From: Candidatus Alistipes stercoravium
GTDB lineage: Bacteria; Bacteroidota; Bacteroidia; Bacteroidales; Rikenellaceae
Direction of reading: 5' to 3'
Length of the DNA: 44,945 nt
Assembly: GCA_019119615.1 (NCBI GenBank)
Contig: DWWQ01000007.1
Coordinates: 1-44,945, forward strand
The notes beneath the pieces were generated by a model, which was not told the DNA's origin, ran no database searches, and saw only the letters and a program-made list of their open reading frames with translations. Below, in pieces: positions 8,501 through 15,694 of the stretch. Each line of letters starts with the position of its first letter. The first letter of the stretch is position 1. Made by a program: the position numbers and the translations under genes.

Positions 8501-8567
8501 GGAAGTCGAGCGCGACCGGTTGATGCGCGACGTGCTGCGATTCCTTGTTGAAAACAGATATTATTGA
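5553..8567 (+). CDS. Secreted amidase-like protein with an inserted golvesin-type domain and FN3
   Basis: 1004 residues with a signal peptide (about 1-20). An N-acetylmuramoyl-L-alanine amidase (Amidase_3)-like fold seems split. A first part carries the candidate zinc ligand H168 (WQSHGRYFD). An insertion of about 245-372 resembles the golvesin C-terminal / xanthan-lyase-associated beta domain. The fold resumes with H468 (ALAFHSDAG) and the likely catalytic E551 (MLLELLSHQNF). A fibronectin-III-like domain (about 605-685) and a C-terminal alpha/beta domain (about 690-1004, with GGNLFVSGCYPLSDLL) follow. Homologues are often labelled xanthan lyase, a name the sequence does not justify. It probably acts in the periplasm or at the surface on peptidoglycan or a related polymer. 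It overlaps the symporter gene by 11 nt. Confidence 0.78.
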   Translation: MINRLLILFALLAASGSASAASERLGTSERLAVGRTLSRIVAREVSGGYVRVQGVQASRSRVRIYASIGLSYYPFREENTAAMRDSVRALLPAAYRKARIELYTDGHEVAELIPLAHRDPEQLRKQISKRRIIPFTNRSARPLVEPLSVAARPGQGLAGRHIALWQSHGRYFDQHTNRWKWQRSQLWQTCEDLYTQSYVLPYLVPMLERAGACVLLPRERDVQVHELLADNDVPGTYVESGAWETGGVGFAPLHAVYRSGENPFRDGTTRRTRTVRGEATASAVWRADIPERGEYAVYVSYESSPQHAEDAQYTVHHLGGDSKYVVNQTMGGGTWIYLGKFLFDPGEQAVVTLSNASQKEGGLLSADAVKIGGGYGNIARTVCDSLRVAGREYLEETSGYPRFCEGARYWLQWAGFDEKVYSPKAGTDDYKDDYMSRAHWVNALMGGSERMPDSCGLRIPVDMALAFHSDAGVRDGDETIGTLGIFYTKENKGRFEGGADRYRSRDLTDLVMTQIVSDIRRTWEPDWNRRGLWNRAYYEARVPGAPTMLLELLSHQNFADMRYGSDPRFKFLVSRAVYKGILRYVASQYGTPYVVQPLPVEGLSTEFLDGNEVRLSWRGVADSLEATAAPDGYVVYTRIDDGGFDNGRYTEEEWFTTRQEPGRIYSYRVAAVNAGGESFPSETVAACRMPEERGRVLIVNGFTRVSAPVSLRSDSLAGFFMERDGGVPDRQDIAFIGPQRVFDPAQARCEVDSLALGSCGSDYAPEVLGGNTFDYGYLHGRSVAAAGYSFCTASVKCDRRLWNPEEFVAVDLILGKQRATTMGRGFRDADFEAFPVDLQDVIYDYLKRGGNLFVSGCYPLSDLLRTDASAADSLFAREALHCTGAGQWPVCREPAVRRGRVLVVASAADFSRGAYRFNGDWRRDCYRVETADRLEAVGEGAFPVMRYAGGGVAAVAYDGSTAGDPGVPGRSFVTGFPFETLRSEVERDRLMRDVLRFLVENRYY

Positions 8568-8596
8568 TTATAAATGTTTTAAAACGGTTATTGAAT

Positions 8597-9046
8597 ATGT
8601 CGCTTGAACAACAGATCTCCAAGGGGATCATGGAGGCCATGAAGGCCAAGGATACGGTGCGCCTCAGCGCGCTGCGCAATGCGAAGAAGTACATCATCGA
8701 AGCGAAGACCGCCGGTCCCGAAATTGCGGAACTTTCCGACGCCGACGTGTTGAAGATCATCTCGAAGCTCGCCAAGCAGGGACAGGATTCGGCCGCGATC
8801 TTCCAGGAGCAGAACCGGCCGGATCTGGCACAGGAGGAGCTGGCGCAGGTTGCCGTTTACCAGGAGTTCCTGCCCAAACAACTGACTGCGGAGGAGCTGA
8901 CTGCCGAGATTCGTGCCCTCATCGCCGAGACGGGCGCCTCGTCGATGCGCGATATGGGCAAGGTGATGGGCCTGGCCACGAAACGTCTGGCCGGCCGCGC
9001 CGACGGCAAGGAGATCTCGGCCAAGGTCAAGGAGCTCCTCGCATAA
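8597..9046 (+). CDS. yqeY: GatB/YqeY-domain protein
   Basis: A 149-residue YqeY-family protein: a small helical protein related to the tail domain of the amidotransferase subunit GatB, presumed to contact tRNA; its role is not firmly known. The typical start MSLEQQISKGIMEAMKAKD and the C-terminal helix bundle (MGKVMGLATKRLAGRADGKEIS) are both present, and the length is normal. The frame extends 11 codons upstream, but family members start at the MSLEQQ position, so I place the start at 8597. It begins 29 nt after the amidase-like gene and ends 12 nt before the BASS transporter, so the four genes may form one transcript. Confidence 0.92.
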   Translation: MSLEQQISKGIMEAMKAKDTVRLSALRNAKKYIIEAKTAGPEIAELSDADVLKIISKLAKQGQDSAAIFQEQNRPDLAQEELAQVAVYQEFLPKQLTAEELTAEIRALIAETGASSMRDMGKVMGLATKRLAGRADGKEISAKVKELLA

Positions 9047-9058
9047 ATCCGCCACGGC

Positions 9059-9973
9059 ATGCACCTGCTTGAAGAGTTGCACCGCAACGTGAAGACCATC
9101 GCCATGCCTTCGGCCATGGTGGTGGGGGCGTTGCTGTGTCGTCCGGTTGCGGCGCTGGAGGCTGCAAGCCACCAGATGATCACCCCGACGCTGATCTTTC
9201 TGATGCTCTTCGTTACCTTTTGCCGCGTCAGCCCCAAGCAGATGAAACCTTCGATGCTCCATTTGTGGCTGCTGCTTTTTCAGATCGTCATGTGCGTGGC
9301 GGTCTACATGCTGTTGCTGCCGTTGAACGATGTGGTGGCACAGGGAGGCATGATCTGCGTGCTGGCACCCGTAGCGATGGCTGCGGTGGTCATCGCCGGC
9401 ATGCTGGGCGCCGACGTCGCCACGATGGCCACCTACAGCCTCATCTGCAACATGGCCATTGCGCTGGTGGCTCCCGTGATTCTCACCTTCACCGGAACCG
9501 GGAGCTGCTCCTTCTCGCAGATCCTCGCGCGGGTCGCTCCGCTGCTGGTCGGACCGTTCGCCGCGGCACAGTTCTTCCGCTTCGTCTTTCCGAAACTGGC
9601 CCACTGGATCGGCGATCACGGGCAGATCTCGTTCTACATGTGGCTGCTGTCGCTGATCGTCATCATCGGCCGCACGACCTGCTTCATCATCGACCTGCAC
9701 GGGGCGTCGATATCGACCGAGCTGTGGCTGGCCTTCGTGGCATTGGTGATCTGTCTGGCCCAGTTCAAGATCGGCCGCATGCTGGGACGCCGTTACGGCG
9801 ATGCGGTAGCCGGAGGACAGTCGCTGGGGCAGAAGAACACGGTGCTGGCCGTGTGGATGGCCCAGGCGTTTCTGAACCCGATTTCGTCGATCTCCCCGAC
9901 GGCCTATATCGTCTGGCAGAACCTCGTAAACTCCTATCAGATCTACCGCAAGGATCATGAAAGGAAGGGGTAA
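9059..9973 (+). CDS. Bile acid:sodium symporter (BASS)-family transporter
   Basis: A 304-residue inner-membrane protein with about nine to ten hydrophobic helices and the layout of the BASS/SBF family, which carries organic anions with Na+. The crossover-helix region is visible in APVAMAAVVIAGMLGADVATMATYS and in the C-terminal GGQSLGQKNTVLAVWMAQAF, matching the discontinuous helices of bacterial ASBT homologues. Bacterial members transport bile acids, pantoate or other acids; the substrate is unknown here. It starts 12 nt after yqeY and shares its strand. The 178 nt that follow, up to 10152, contain no gene I can support. Confidence 0.82.
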   Translation: MHLLEELHRNVKTIAMPSAMVVGALLCRPVAALEAASHQMITPTLIFLMLFVTFCRVSPKQMKPSMLHLWLLLFQIVMCVAVYMLLLPLNDVVAQGGMICVLAPVAMAAVVIAGMLGADVATMATYSLICNMAIALVAPVILTFTGTGSCSFSQILARVAPLLVGPFAAAQFFRFVFPKLAHWIGDHGQISFYMWLLSLIVIIGRTTCFIIDLHGASISTELWLAFVALVICLAQFKIGRMLGRRYGDAVAGGQSLGQKNTVLAVWMAQAFLNPISSISPTAYIVWQNLVNSYQIYRKDHERKG

Positions 9974-10151
9974 TTGATTGAATGTCAGTTTTTAATGTTG
10001 GAGAGTACCTGCTTCGGAACGGATGACGAGGAACCGCTCCGGGTTTTCTGTCCGGGAGTTACGGGTAAACGCAGAATGGCAAGGCCGGGCGGGTCTGTTT
10101 TATCGTATGTCTTTTTTTCGATCAAACTATAAGTTTACGCATGGCAGTTCT

Positions 10152-11303
10152 ATGAGAATCGCATTGTTAATCTTGTTTTGTCTGATATCCGTCGCTGCTT
10201 CGGCACAGGATGTCATTGTCAGAAGGAACGGTGATGAAATTCAGGCCAGAGTGTTGGCCGTTTCCGATTCCGGAATCGACTATAAAAAGTGGTCCAATCA
10301 GGATGGACCGACTTATACCCTGTCCAGGGACGATGTATTCATGATTAAGTACATCAATGGCGACAAGGATGTTTTTGGCGATGAATCCCGGCCGGTTGTC
10401 CAGAAGGAAACTTCATCACCCGGATATGTCGCGAAGGCCCCCGCGTCCAACAATGCGGAACTCATAAGGAAATACCGGCCGGAGATGCGTGTAAAGACTG
10501 AACCTTCGGAGAAACCCTCCAAATGGTTTTTCCCGGTCATGGCCGTGGCGGATTCGTCGGTACTTTCAAACGAAGATATCGAGATTGCGATTGTCCCCCA
10601 TGTCGTTTGCTACGACGGCACCATTTCGCTGTTGCGCTATTATATCGAGATTGAGAACAAGACCGGTAACACGATTTATGTCGATAAGGCGAATACGTTT
10701 CGAATAGATACGGATGGCTCGTACAGCTCCTATTTCGATACGAACCAGATTAACATCACGGAAGGCAGTAGTTCGGGAGTGGGAATCAACCTGGGCGGCA
10801 TAACCAATGTATTGGGAATCGGGGGAGTCGCAGGGACGTTGGCCAATGCGACATCCGTTGGCGGAATGTCGCAGAATTCGGTTACGAAATCCTACTCGCA
10901 GCAGCGTATCCTGATGATACCTCCCCGGGCGAAAGCAAACCTTTCCGAGTATAAGCAGGTGCATGTGAAAGGATCGCATTACGAGAATATCTCGGAGGCG
11001 GAATCCTGGGGAGAGGGCCTCGTGTCCCCCCCCCGTCCTGTTAAAAAGGGCGAGTGCGTCTATTATGATGAGCAGGAGTCGCCCTATGAAAACAGATACT
11101 TCATAACCTATTCGACCCGTGCGGATTTCTCCTCCTATTCGATATTGGGTTTCCGAATTTATGCCCGGTGCATCATCGGAGAACGTTATTTCTCCCCGTA
11201 TAATGAAGTTCAGTTCATAAAAGGTATCCAGAAATATCTTCCGGACTTCCTGAACAATCCCCATTTAATCGTAGGGGATTGCATCGATGTCGGTAAACCC
11301 TGA
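10152..11303 (+). CDS. Secreted protein of unknown function
   Basis: 383 residues with a signal peptide (MRIALLILFCLISVAASAQ). I do not recognise the whole protein. Residues 20-75 have a pattern seen in many Bacteroidota secreted proteins (a VIVRRNGDEI strand, then IDYKKW, GPTYTLSRDDVFMIKYINGDKDVF). The middle holds a Gly-rich hydrophobic stretch (about 215-250), and the C-terminal part is beta-rich. Upstream in-frame starts exist to 10023, but the signal peptide places the start at 10152. The gene is visibly richer in A+T than its neighbours. A run of nine C lies inside the frame at 11026-11034. It stands alone and converges on the DUF486 gene. Confidence 0.75.
   Translation: MRIALLILFCLISVAASAQDVIVRRNGDEIQARVLAVSDSGIDYKKWSNQDGPTYTLSRDDVFMIKYINGDKDVFGDESRPVVQKETSSPGYVAKAPASNNAELIRKYRPEMRVKTEPSEKPSKWFFPVMAVADSSVLSNEDIEIAIVPHVVCYDGTISLLRYYIEIENKTGNTIYVDKANTFRIDTDGSYSSYFDTNQINITEGSSSGVGINLGGITNVLGIGGVAGTLANATSVGGMSQNSVTKSYSQQRILMIPPRAKANLSEYKQVHVKGSHYENISEAESWGEGLVSPPRPVKKGECVYYDEQESPYENRYFITYSTRADFSSYSILGFRIYARCIIGERYFSPYNEVQFIKGIQKYLPDFLNNPHLIVGDCIDVGKP
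11026..11034 (+). repeat. Homopolymer tract of nine C inside a coding region
   Basis: Nine consecutive C fall in the coding frame of the secreted protein, encoding part of VSPPRP. A gain or loss of one base would shift the frame and remove roughly the last 90 residues. Confidence 0.95.
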
Positions 11304-11417
11304 CATTGCCGGTCGGTTCTGCCGGCAGGTCGCAATCCCGCAATCTGCAACAGGCTGTCGGGAACGGGCCGTCTTCGTGTGGAGAACCGAAACCGTTGCC
11401 GAATCTCCTGTAAAAAC

Positions 11418-11445
11418 GGGACGACCCGGATTTCCGGATCGTCCC
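11418..11445. terminator. Bidirectional terminator between convergent genes
   Basis: Arms 11418-11424 and 11439-11445 pair perfectly, with an inner CCGG/CCGG pair across one mismatch and a 4-nt loop. On the minus strand the hairpin is followed by GTTTTTA, a good U tract for the DUF486 gene; on the plus strand the T tract is weaker. Confidence 0.75.
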
Positions 11446-11501
11446 ATTCGTTTGCTATGCTTCCTTTCGGGGCGGGATTTTCAGCTGCCGGGGTGCGGCC
11501 G

Positions 11502-11867
11502 TTACTTGCGGAAGATGAAGTAGACGGCCAGAATCAGGCAGAGGAAGCCGGCCAGGTGGTTCCAGCGCAGGGAGTCCGAGCGCATGAAGACCAGGGCGAA
11601 GACCGTGAAGACCGAGAGGGAGACTACCTCCTGGATGACCTTCAGCTCCCAGATCGAGAAGGGACCTCCGAACTCGGCCGAGCCGATACGGTTGGCCGGA
11701 ACCTGAAAACAGTACTCGAACAGGGCAATGCACCAGCTGAAGAGCACGATGGCCATCAGACCGAAGCGTTCGAGTTTGGATTTGAATGCGATGTGTCCGT
11801 ACCAGGCCAGCGTCATGAAGGCGTTGGAGATGACGAGCAGCACTACGGTGGATAAACCTCGGAACAT
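11502..11867 (-). CDS. DUF486 (DMT-type) small membrane protein
   Basis: A 121-residue protein with four hydrophobic helices. The DUF486 signature is clear in the FSWCIALFEYCFQVPANRIG segment and the following ELKVIQEVVSLSVF. DUF486 proteins resemble half-size drug/metabolite transporters; no substrate is known. It starts 4 nt after the stop of the HAD phosphatase gene on the same strand, so the two form an operon, ended by the hairpin at 11418-11445. Confidence 0.9.
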   Translation of the reverse strand: MFRGLSTVVLLVISNAFMTLAWYGHIAFKSKLERFGLMAIVLFSWCIALFEYCFQVPANRIGSAEFGGPFSIWELKVIQEVVSLSVFTVFALVFMRSDSLRWNHLAGFLCLILAVYFIFRK

Positions 11868-11871
11868 ATTG

Positions 11872-12537
11872 TCAGGATAAAATTTGAGTCAGATCGTCGT
11901 CCGTGATATCGGTATAGGTGCCGATGATGCGGTCGGGACGGCCCTCGTCGAGCAGCGTCTCGCGCGGAAGGGTCGTTGCCAGGGCGACGATGCATCCGGC
12001 GCCGGCTCTCCGGGCCGATTCGATGCCCGCCAGGGCATCCTCGAAGACGACACATTCGGACGGCGTGGCCCCGAGGGCTTCGGCGGCCCGGAGGTAGATC
12101 TCCGGGTCGGGCTTGCAGTGGGAAACCCGGTCGCCCGAGATGCGGGCGTCGAAACAGTCGTCGATGCCGCAGTGCCGCAGGACGAACTCCACGTTGGCCA
12201 TGCATCCCGAGGAGCCCACGGCGCAGCGGATCCCCCGTGCACGGAGCCGGTCGAGCAGTGCGCGCAGTCCTTCGATGGGGCGGATCTCCGGAGCGTATAG
12301 ATCGCGGTAGATGGCCTCCTTCTCGTCGGCCAGGGCGTCGATGCCTTTTGCGCGGATCACCTCCTCGGGGAGGATGCGGCGCATGATGTCCTCGTTGCCC
12401 ATGCCGTAAACACCCTTGAGCTTCTCGGCCCAGTCGCGGATGCCGTAGCGGTCGCAGAAGACCGAAAAGGCCCTCAAGTGCGCCGGCGTGTTGTCCACCA
12501 GCGTACCGTCCATGTCGAACAGAGCGGCTTTTTTCAT
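11872..12537 (-). CDS. HAD phosphatase, beta-phosphoglucomutase-like
   Basis: 221 residues. Motif I is FDMDGTLVDN with D8 (nucleophile) and D10 (acid/base); a helical cap follows (about 15-85). Motif II is VGSSG, motif III is the Lys of CKPDPEIY, and motif IV is VFEDALAGIESA. This is the beta-phosphoglucomutase / sugar-phosphate phosphatase group. Substrate choice inside it is poorly predicted by sequence, so I do not name one. The frame is open far upstream, but the ATG at 12537 starts the conserved core and a -7 promoter box lies 24 nt before it. It leads a two-gene operon with the DUF486 gene. Confidence 0.88.
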   Translation of the reverse strand: MKKAALFDMDGTLVDNTPAHLRAFSVFCDRYGIRDWAEKLKGVYGMGNEDIMRRILPEEVIRAKGIDALADEKEAIYRDLYAPEIRPIEGLRALLDRLRARGIRCAVGSSGCMANVEFVLRHCGIDDCFDARISGDRVSHCKPDPEIYLRAAEALGATPSECVVFEDALAGIESARRAGAGCIVALATTLPRETLLDEGRPDRIIGTYTDITDDDLTQILS

Positions 12538-12560
12538 CGCGGATTCGTTTTTTTCGGGCG

Positions 12561-12568
12561 CAAAGATA
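12561..12568 (-). promoter_or_regulatory. -7 box of the HAD/DUF486 operon
   Basis: On the minus strand TATCTTTG lies 24 nt before the ATG of the HAD gene. A matching -33 TTTG at the right distance is not apparent. The box separates this operon from the DUF5686 gene that ends at 12621. Confidence 0.5.
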
Positions 12569-12620
12569 GCAATTTTTCGCGACCGATCGTCTACTGCGAA
12601 GCAAACCGCACCGTTTAGGG

Positions 12621-15113
12621 TCAGAATTTGAGCTGAATGCCGAGATTCACGGCAAAATTCTGCACCTTCTGTCCGGGCAGCGGCTGGCGGTGGGTCAATC
12701 GCCAGATGCAGTCCACGCGGAAGATGCGAAAGATGTTCTCCACGCCGACGCCCGCCTCCACATAGGGGGTGCTGACCGAGCCCATGCCTGCCGGGAAGAG
12801 CAGCGGAGCCCCCGAATCGATGCGCGATCCGTCGTTCTTCGGCGAGAGCGAACCCCAGACGCCCTTGCAGACCAGCACCTCGCGCCATTTGAGCCGCTTG
12901 ATGAGCGGCAGGCGTCCCAGCAGCAGCCCGTTGAAGTGGTGCTCCCAGAACCACGACACCCAGCTGTCGGAGGCAAACTCGTAGTAGTTCATGCACGAGA
13001 AGGCGTGAGGGTCGTAGAAGTAGGTGCCGTTCCCTTCGTGGAGCTTGAGCAACGGATAGGGGATGTGTCCGAAAAGCCGTCCGCCCTGGATCGAGATCGT
13101 CGAGTAGCCGCACGGCGGCAGGTTGGCCCGGTAGCGGATGTTGCCCACCAGCGCGTAGTACTCCGGGCTTCCGGACAGCAGATCGGGGATTCCGGCCGTG
13201 AATATGAGCGAGACGACGGGGTAGCGCGATCCGAGATACTTCTTGTCGAAGGGGCGGCGGAAGACCGCTTCGTTCTTCGACAGGCGGATGCTGATGCTCA
13301 CCGTTGCATCGTTGAGCGAGCGCAGCGGATCACCGCCGCCGGGACGGAGCATCGGGACGTAGCGGTTGCCGTGGATATGCTGCATCCGCAGGCCGACCGT
13401 CGTACTGATGCCCTGACGCCATTCGTGTTCGTAGGAGGCTTCGCCGCGGTCGATCATCGAAAGACGTTGATCCCCGCGCGAGAGAATCGAGGTGAAGATG
13501 CTGTTCTCGTTGAGTATGTTGTGTCCGGTGCTGAGCTGGATAATGTCGTGCCGGGCCGCGAGGGTCAGCTTGCGGGTCAGCTGCCGTTTGAAGGCGAACT
13601 CGACCATCGCGCCGCCCTTGAAACGCCTGTCGCGCGTGCCATAGGCAACGTATCCGCCCAGACGCACCGTACGACTCACGGCCGGGGTGGTGCGTACGCC
13701 CAATTGCATGCGGAAACCCTCCGCATCGTTGAAGCTGCCCAGTTTGTGGTAGGGGCCCAGCCCGATGTACTTCGTATTCCAGTAGCCGCTCAGCACCGTA
13801 TTGATGACGGTGTAGATGTTGCGGTAGAGGGGTGCCTGCTTGACCGAATCGACCATGCGGTAGATCTGCCGTTCGCGGTCGCTCAGCCGATAAGGGCGGA
13901 TCTGCTCCCAATACTCCTCCGAGGTGTTGTCGGGCTCAAACTCCTCGACGACGACGTTGTTGTCCATGCGGCGGATTTCATCGGGGATCGGCTCGCCGAT
14001 CTTCGGATCGGAGTAGATCACTTCGCGCGTGCCGAGAAACGAGGTGAGTTTCGAGGAGTCGGCCTCCGAGATCGAGAACTCGGCCGATATGCGGTCGCGG
14101 GCCCGGAACCAGCCGCCGTCGGGCAGCCGCTGGTTCTCGCTCTCCAGAACCAGGTGTTTCACCCAATTGACGTTCGTGCCGCGCGGCATGCGGGCCGTGG
14201 CCTATTCGAGTGCGAAACTCGCCGAGTCGATGTTCATCTCACCGTCGAGCACCGGCGTGGCCAGCCGTTTGGGATGGAAGCGGATCTTGTAGATCTTGCG
14301 TCCCTCGTGGTACGAGCTGTCCACGAGGAAGTAGTTGTAGAAGGCGCGGCCGTACTCCGACAACGGACTGGCAAAGCGGGCGTTGAACAGTACGATGTAG
14401 TTGTCGTAGAAGTTCACGTCGCCGTGCATTCCGCCGGTGAACTGTGCCACGGCGACATTGTTTTCGACGCCCGAGATCCGGCTGGCGCGGATCACCTCGC
14501 GCTTGAACTCCGGCGAACGACTTCGGTAGAGCTCGGCGATCGATTCGGCGATCATGGCCGGAAGATAGACCTGTCCGGTGAGTGCCGAAGTGTCCATGTA
14601 GTTGAATATGAAGCCGAAATTACGCTGAAGCCGCCGGTTGCGGAACCCCGGACGGATGTTTGTCAGGTCGAGCTCCGTCTTCGTATAGGTCCGGCAGTGA
14701 TAGGTGTCGTGGCGGTCGGGATCATAGCACGACCGGTTTCGGCGGACCCCTTCGAGAATCGGGAAGGCGGGATTCTCACCCGGGGTGATGACCACGTCGC
14801 CGATCCCGAATTCGACGGCTTCGAGACTGAAGTCCACGCGGTTGAAGCTGCCGTATGTAACCGGCTGCGTACTTGTGGCATATCCGATCATCGAGGCCTG
14901 CACGCAACTGACCGTGTCGCGGGTCTCGAGCGAATAGATGCCCTGTTCGTCGGTTGTTATTCCAACAGTTGTACCGGGGAATATCACACTCACAAAAGAC
15001 AGCGGCGTTCCGCCGCTGTCGGTAACCTTTCCTCTCACACGGGTTGTCTGGGCGTGAGCCCCGACGCTTCCGAGCAGGAAGGCCAGCAACCCGAAAATCA
15101 TTCTCCGTACCAT
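12621..15113 (-). pseudogene. DUF5686 / carboxypeptidase-regulatory-like outer-membrane protein, split by an in-frame amber codon
   Basis: Two reading frames lie in the same phase: 303 residues (15113 to a TAG at 14204-14202) and, after four codons, a second open part from ATG 14189 to 12621 (522 residues). Together they give the length and layout of a DUF5686 protein. There is a signal peptide (MVRRMIFGLLAFLLGSVGAHAQ), a carboxypeptidase-regulatory-like beta domain (about 24-115, starting RVRGKVTDSGG), and then the long DUF5686 region ending in a predicted outer-membrane barrel with terminal Phe. The break falls between SASFALE and ATARMPRGTNVNW, inside a continuous domain. A single base change (CAG, AAG or GAG to TAG) would explain it. 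DUF5686 proteins have no firm function. It may be inactive, read through, or a sequencing error. Confidence 0.85.
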
Positions 15114-15120
15114 ATGCGGG

Positions 15121-15153
15121 CAAATGTAGTCAAAAAGTTCAGAATAGAAGAAA
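15121..15153 (-). promoter_or_regulatory. Promoter of the DUF5686 gene
   Basis: On the minus strand TACATTTG (15128-15121) matches the -7 consensus, 7 nt before the ATG. TTTC at 15153-15150 is a near-match to the -33 box at 21 nt spacing. It overlaps the divergent ybaK promoter. Confidence 0.55.
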
Positions 15154-15159
15154 ATAAAC

Positions 15160-15167
15160 TACCTTTG
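15160..15167 (+). promoter_or_regulatory. -7 box of ybaK
   Basis: TACCTTTG lies 30 nt before the ybaK start. The -33 region is poor (TTC at 15138-15140). It sits back to back with the DUF5686 promoter. Confidence 0.5.
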
Positions 15168-15197
15168 CGGCAAATCAGTTGAAAATCATGACAGGTC

Positions 15198-15689
15198 ATG
15201 GCACACGGAAAGATTGAAAAGACGAATGCCGCACGCCTGCTCGACCGGGCGAAGATTCCCTATGAACTGGTCCCCTATGCCGTCGATGAGGAACACCTCT
15301 CGGCGCAGCATGTGGCCGAACAGCTGGGCGAGGATATCGAGAGCGTCTTCAAGACGCTCGTTCTGAAGGGTGATAGGACGGGTTATTTCGTCTGTGTCGT
15401 ACCCGGACACCATGAGGTCGATCTCAAGGCTGCCGCCCGCGTGTCGGGCAACAAGAAGGTCGATCTGATCCCGATGAAGGAGCTGCTGCCCGTAACGGGT
15501 TACATCCGCGGCGGCTGCTCGCCTGTCGGGATGAAAAAGGCCTTCCCGACCTTTTTCCACCGTTCGGTCGAGGGGCGCCCGTTTATCTATGTCAGCGCCG
15601 GAGTGCGGGGCCTGCAACTGAAGGTCGCTCCCGAGGCATTGATCGGCTATGTGCGTGCCGAGGTGGCCGACATCAGCCGCGAGGCATAG
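15198..15689 (+). CDS. ybaK: YbaK-type aminoacyl-tRNA deacylase (Cys-tRNA(Pro))
   Basis: A 163-residue single-domain editing protein of the YbaK/ProX group, which frees tRNA(Pro) wrongly charged with Cys. The family pattern is complete: an N-terminal TNAARLLDRAKIPYELVPY, the catalytic Lys region VFKTLVLKGDR (YbaK K46 equivalent), VVPGHHEVDLKAAARVSG, the conserved GYIRGGCSPVGMKK loop, and YVSAGVRGLQLKVAPEAL near the end. Length is normal. It is convergent with the pyruvyl transferase gene, with 5 nt between the two stops and no terminator visible there. Confidence 0.93.
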   Translation: MAHGKIEKTNAARLLDRAKIPYELVPYAVDEEHLSAQHVAEQLGEDIESVFKTLVLKGDRTGYFVCVVPGHHEVDLKAAARVSGNKKVDLIPMKELLPVTGYIRGGCSPVGMKKAFPTFFHRSVEGRPFIYVSAGVRGLQLKVAPEALIGYVRAEVADISREA

Positions 15690-15694
15690 GGCGT

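Noticed and set aside
12690..15182. An 830-residue open frame on the plus strand opposite the DUF5686 gene
   Set aside because: It mirrors the length of the real gene on the minus strand, has no recognisable domain and has low-complexity Arg/Val/Ala-rich content typical of antisense frames in GC-rich DNA.
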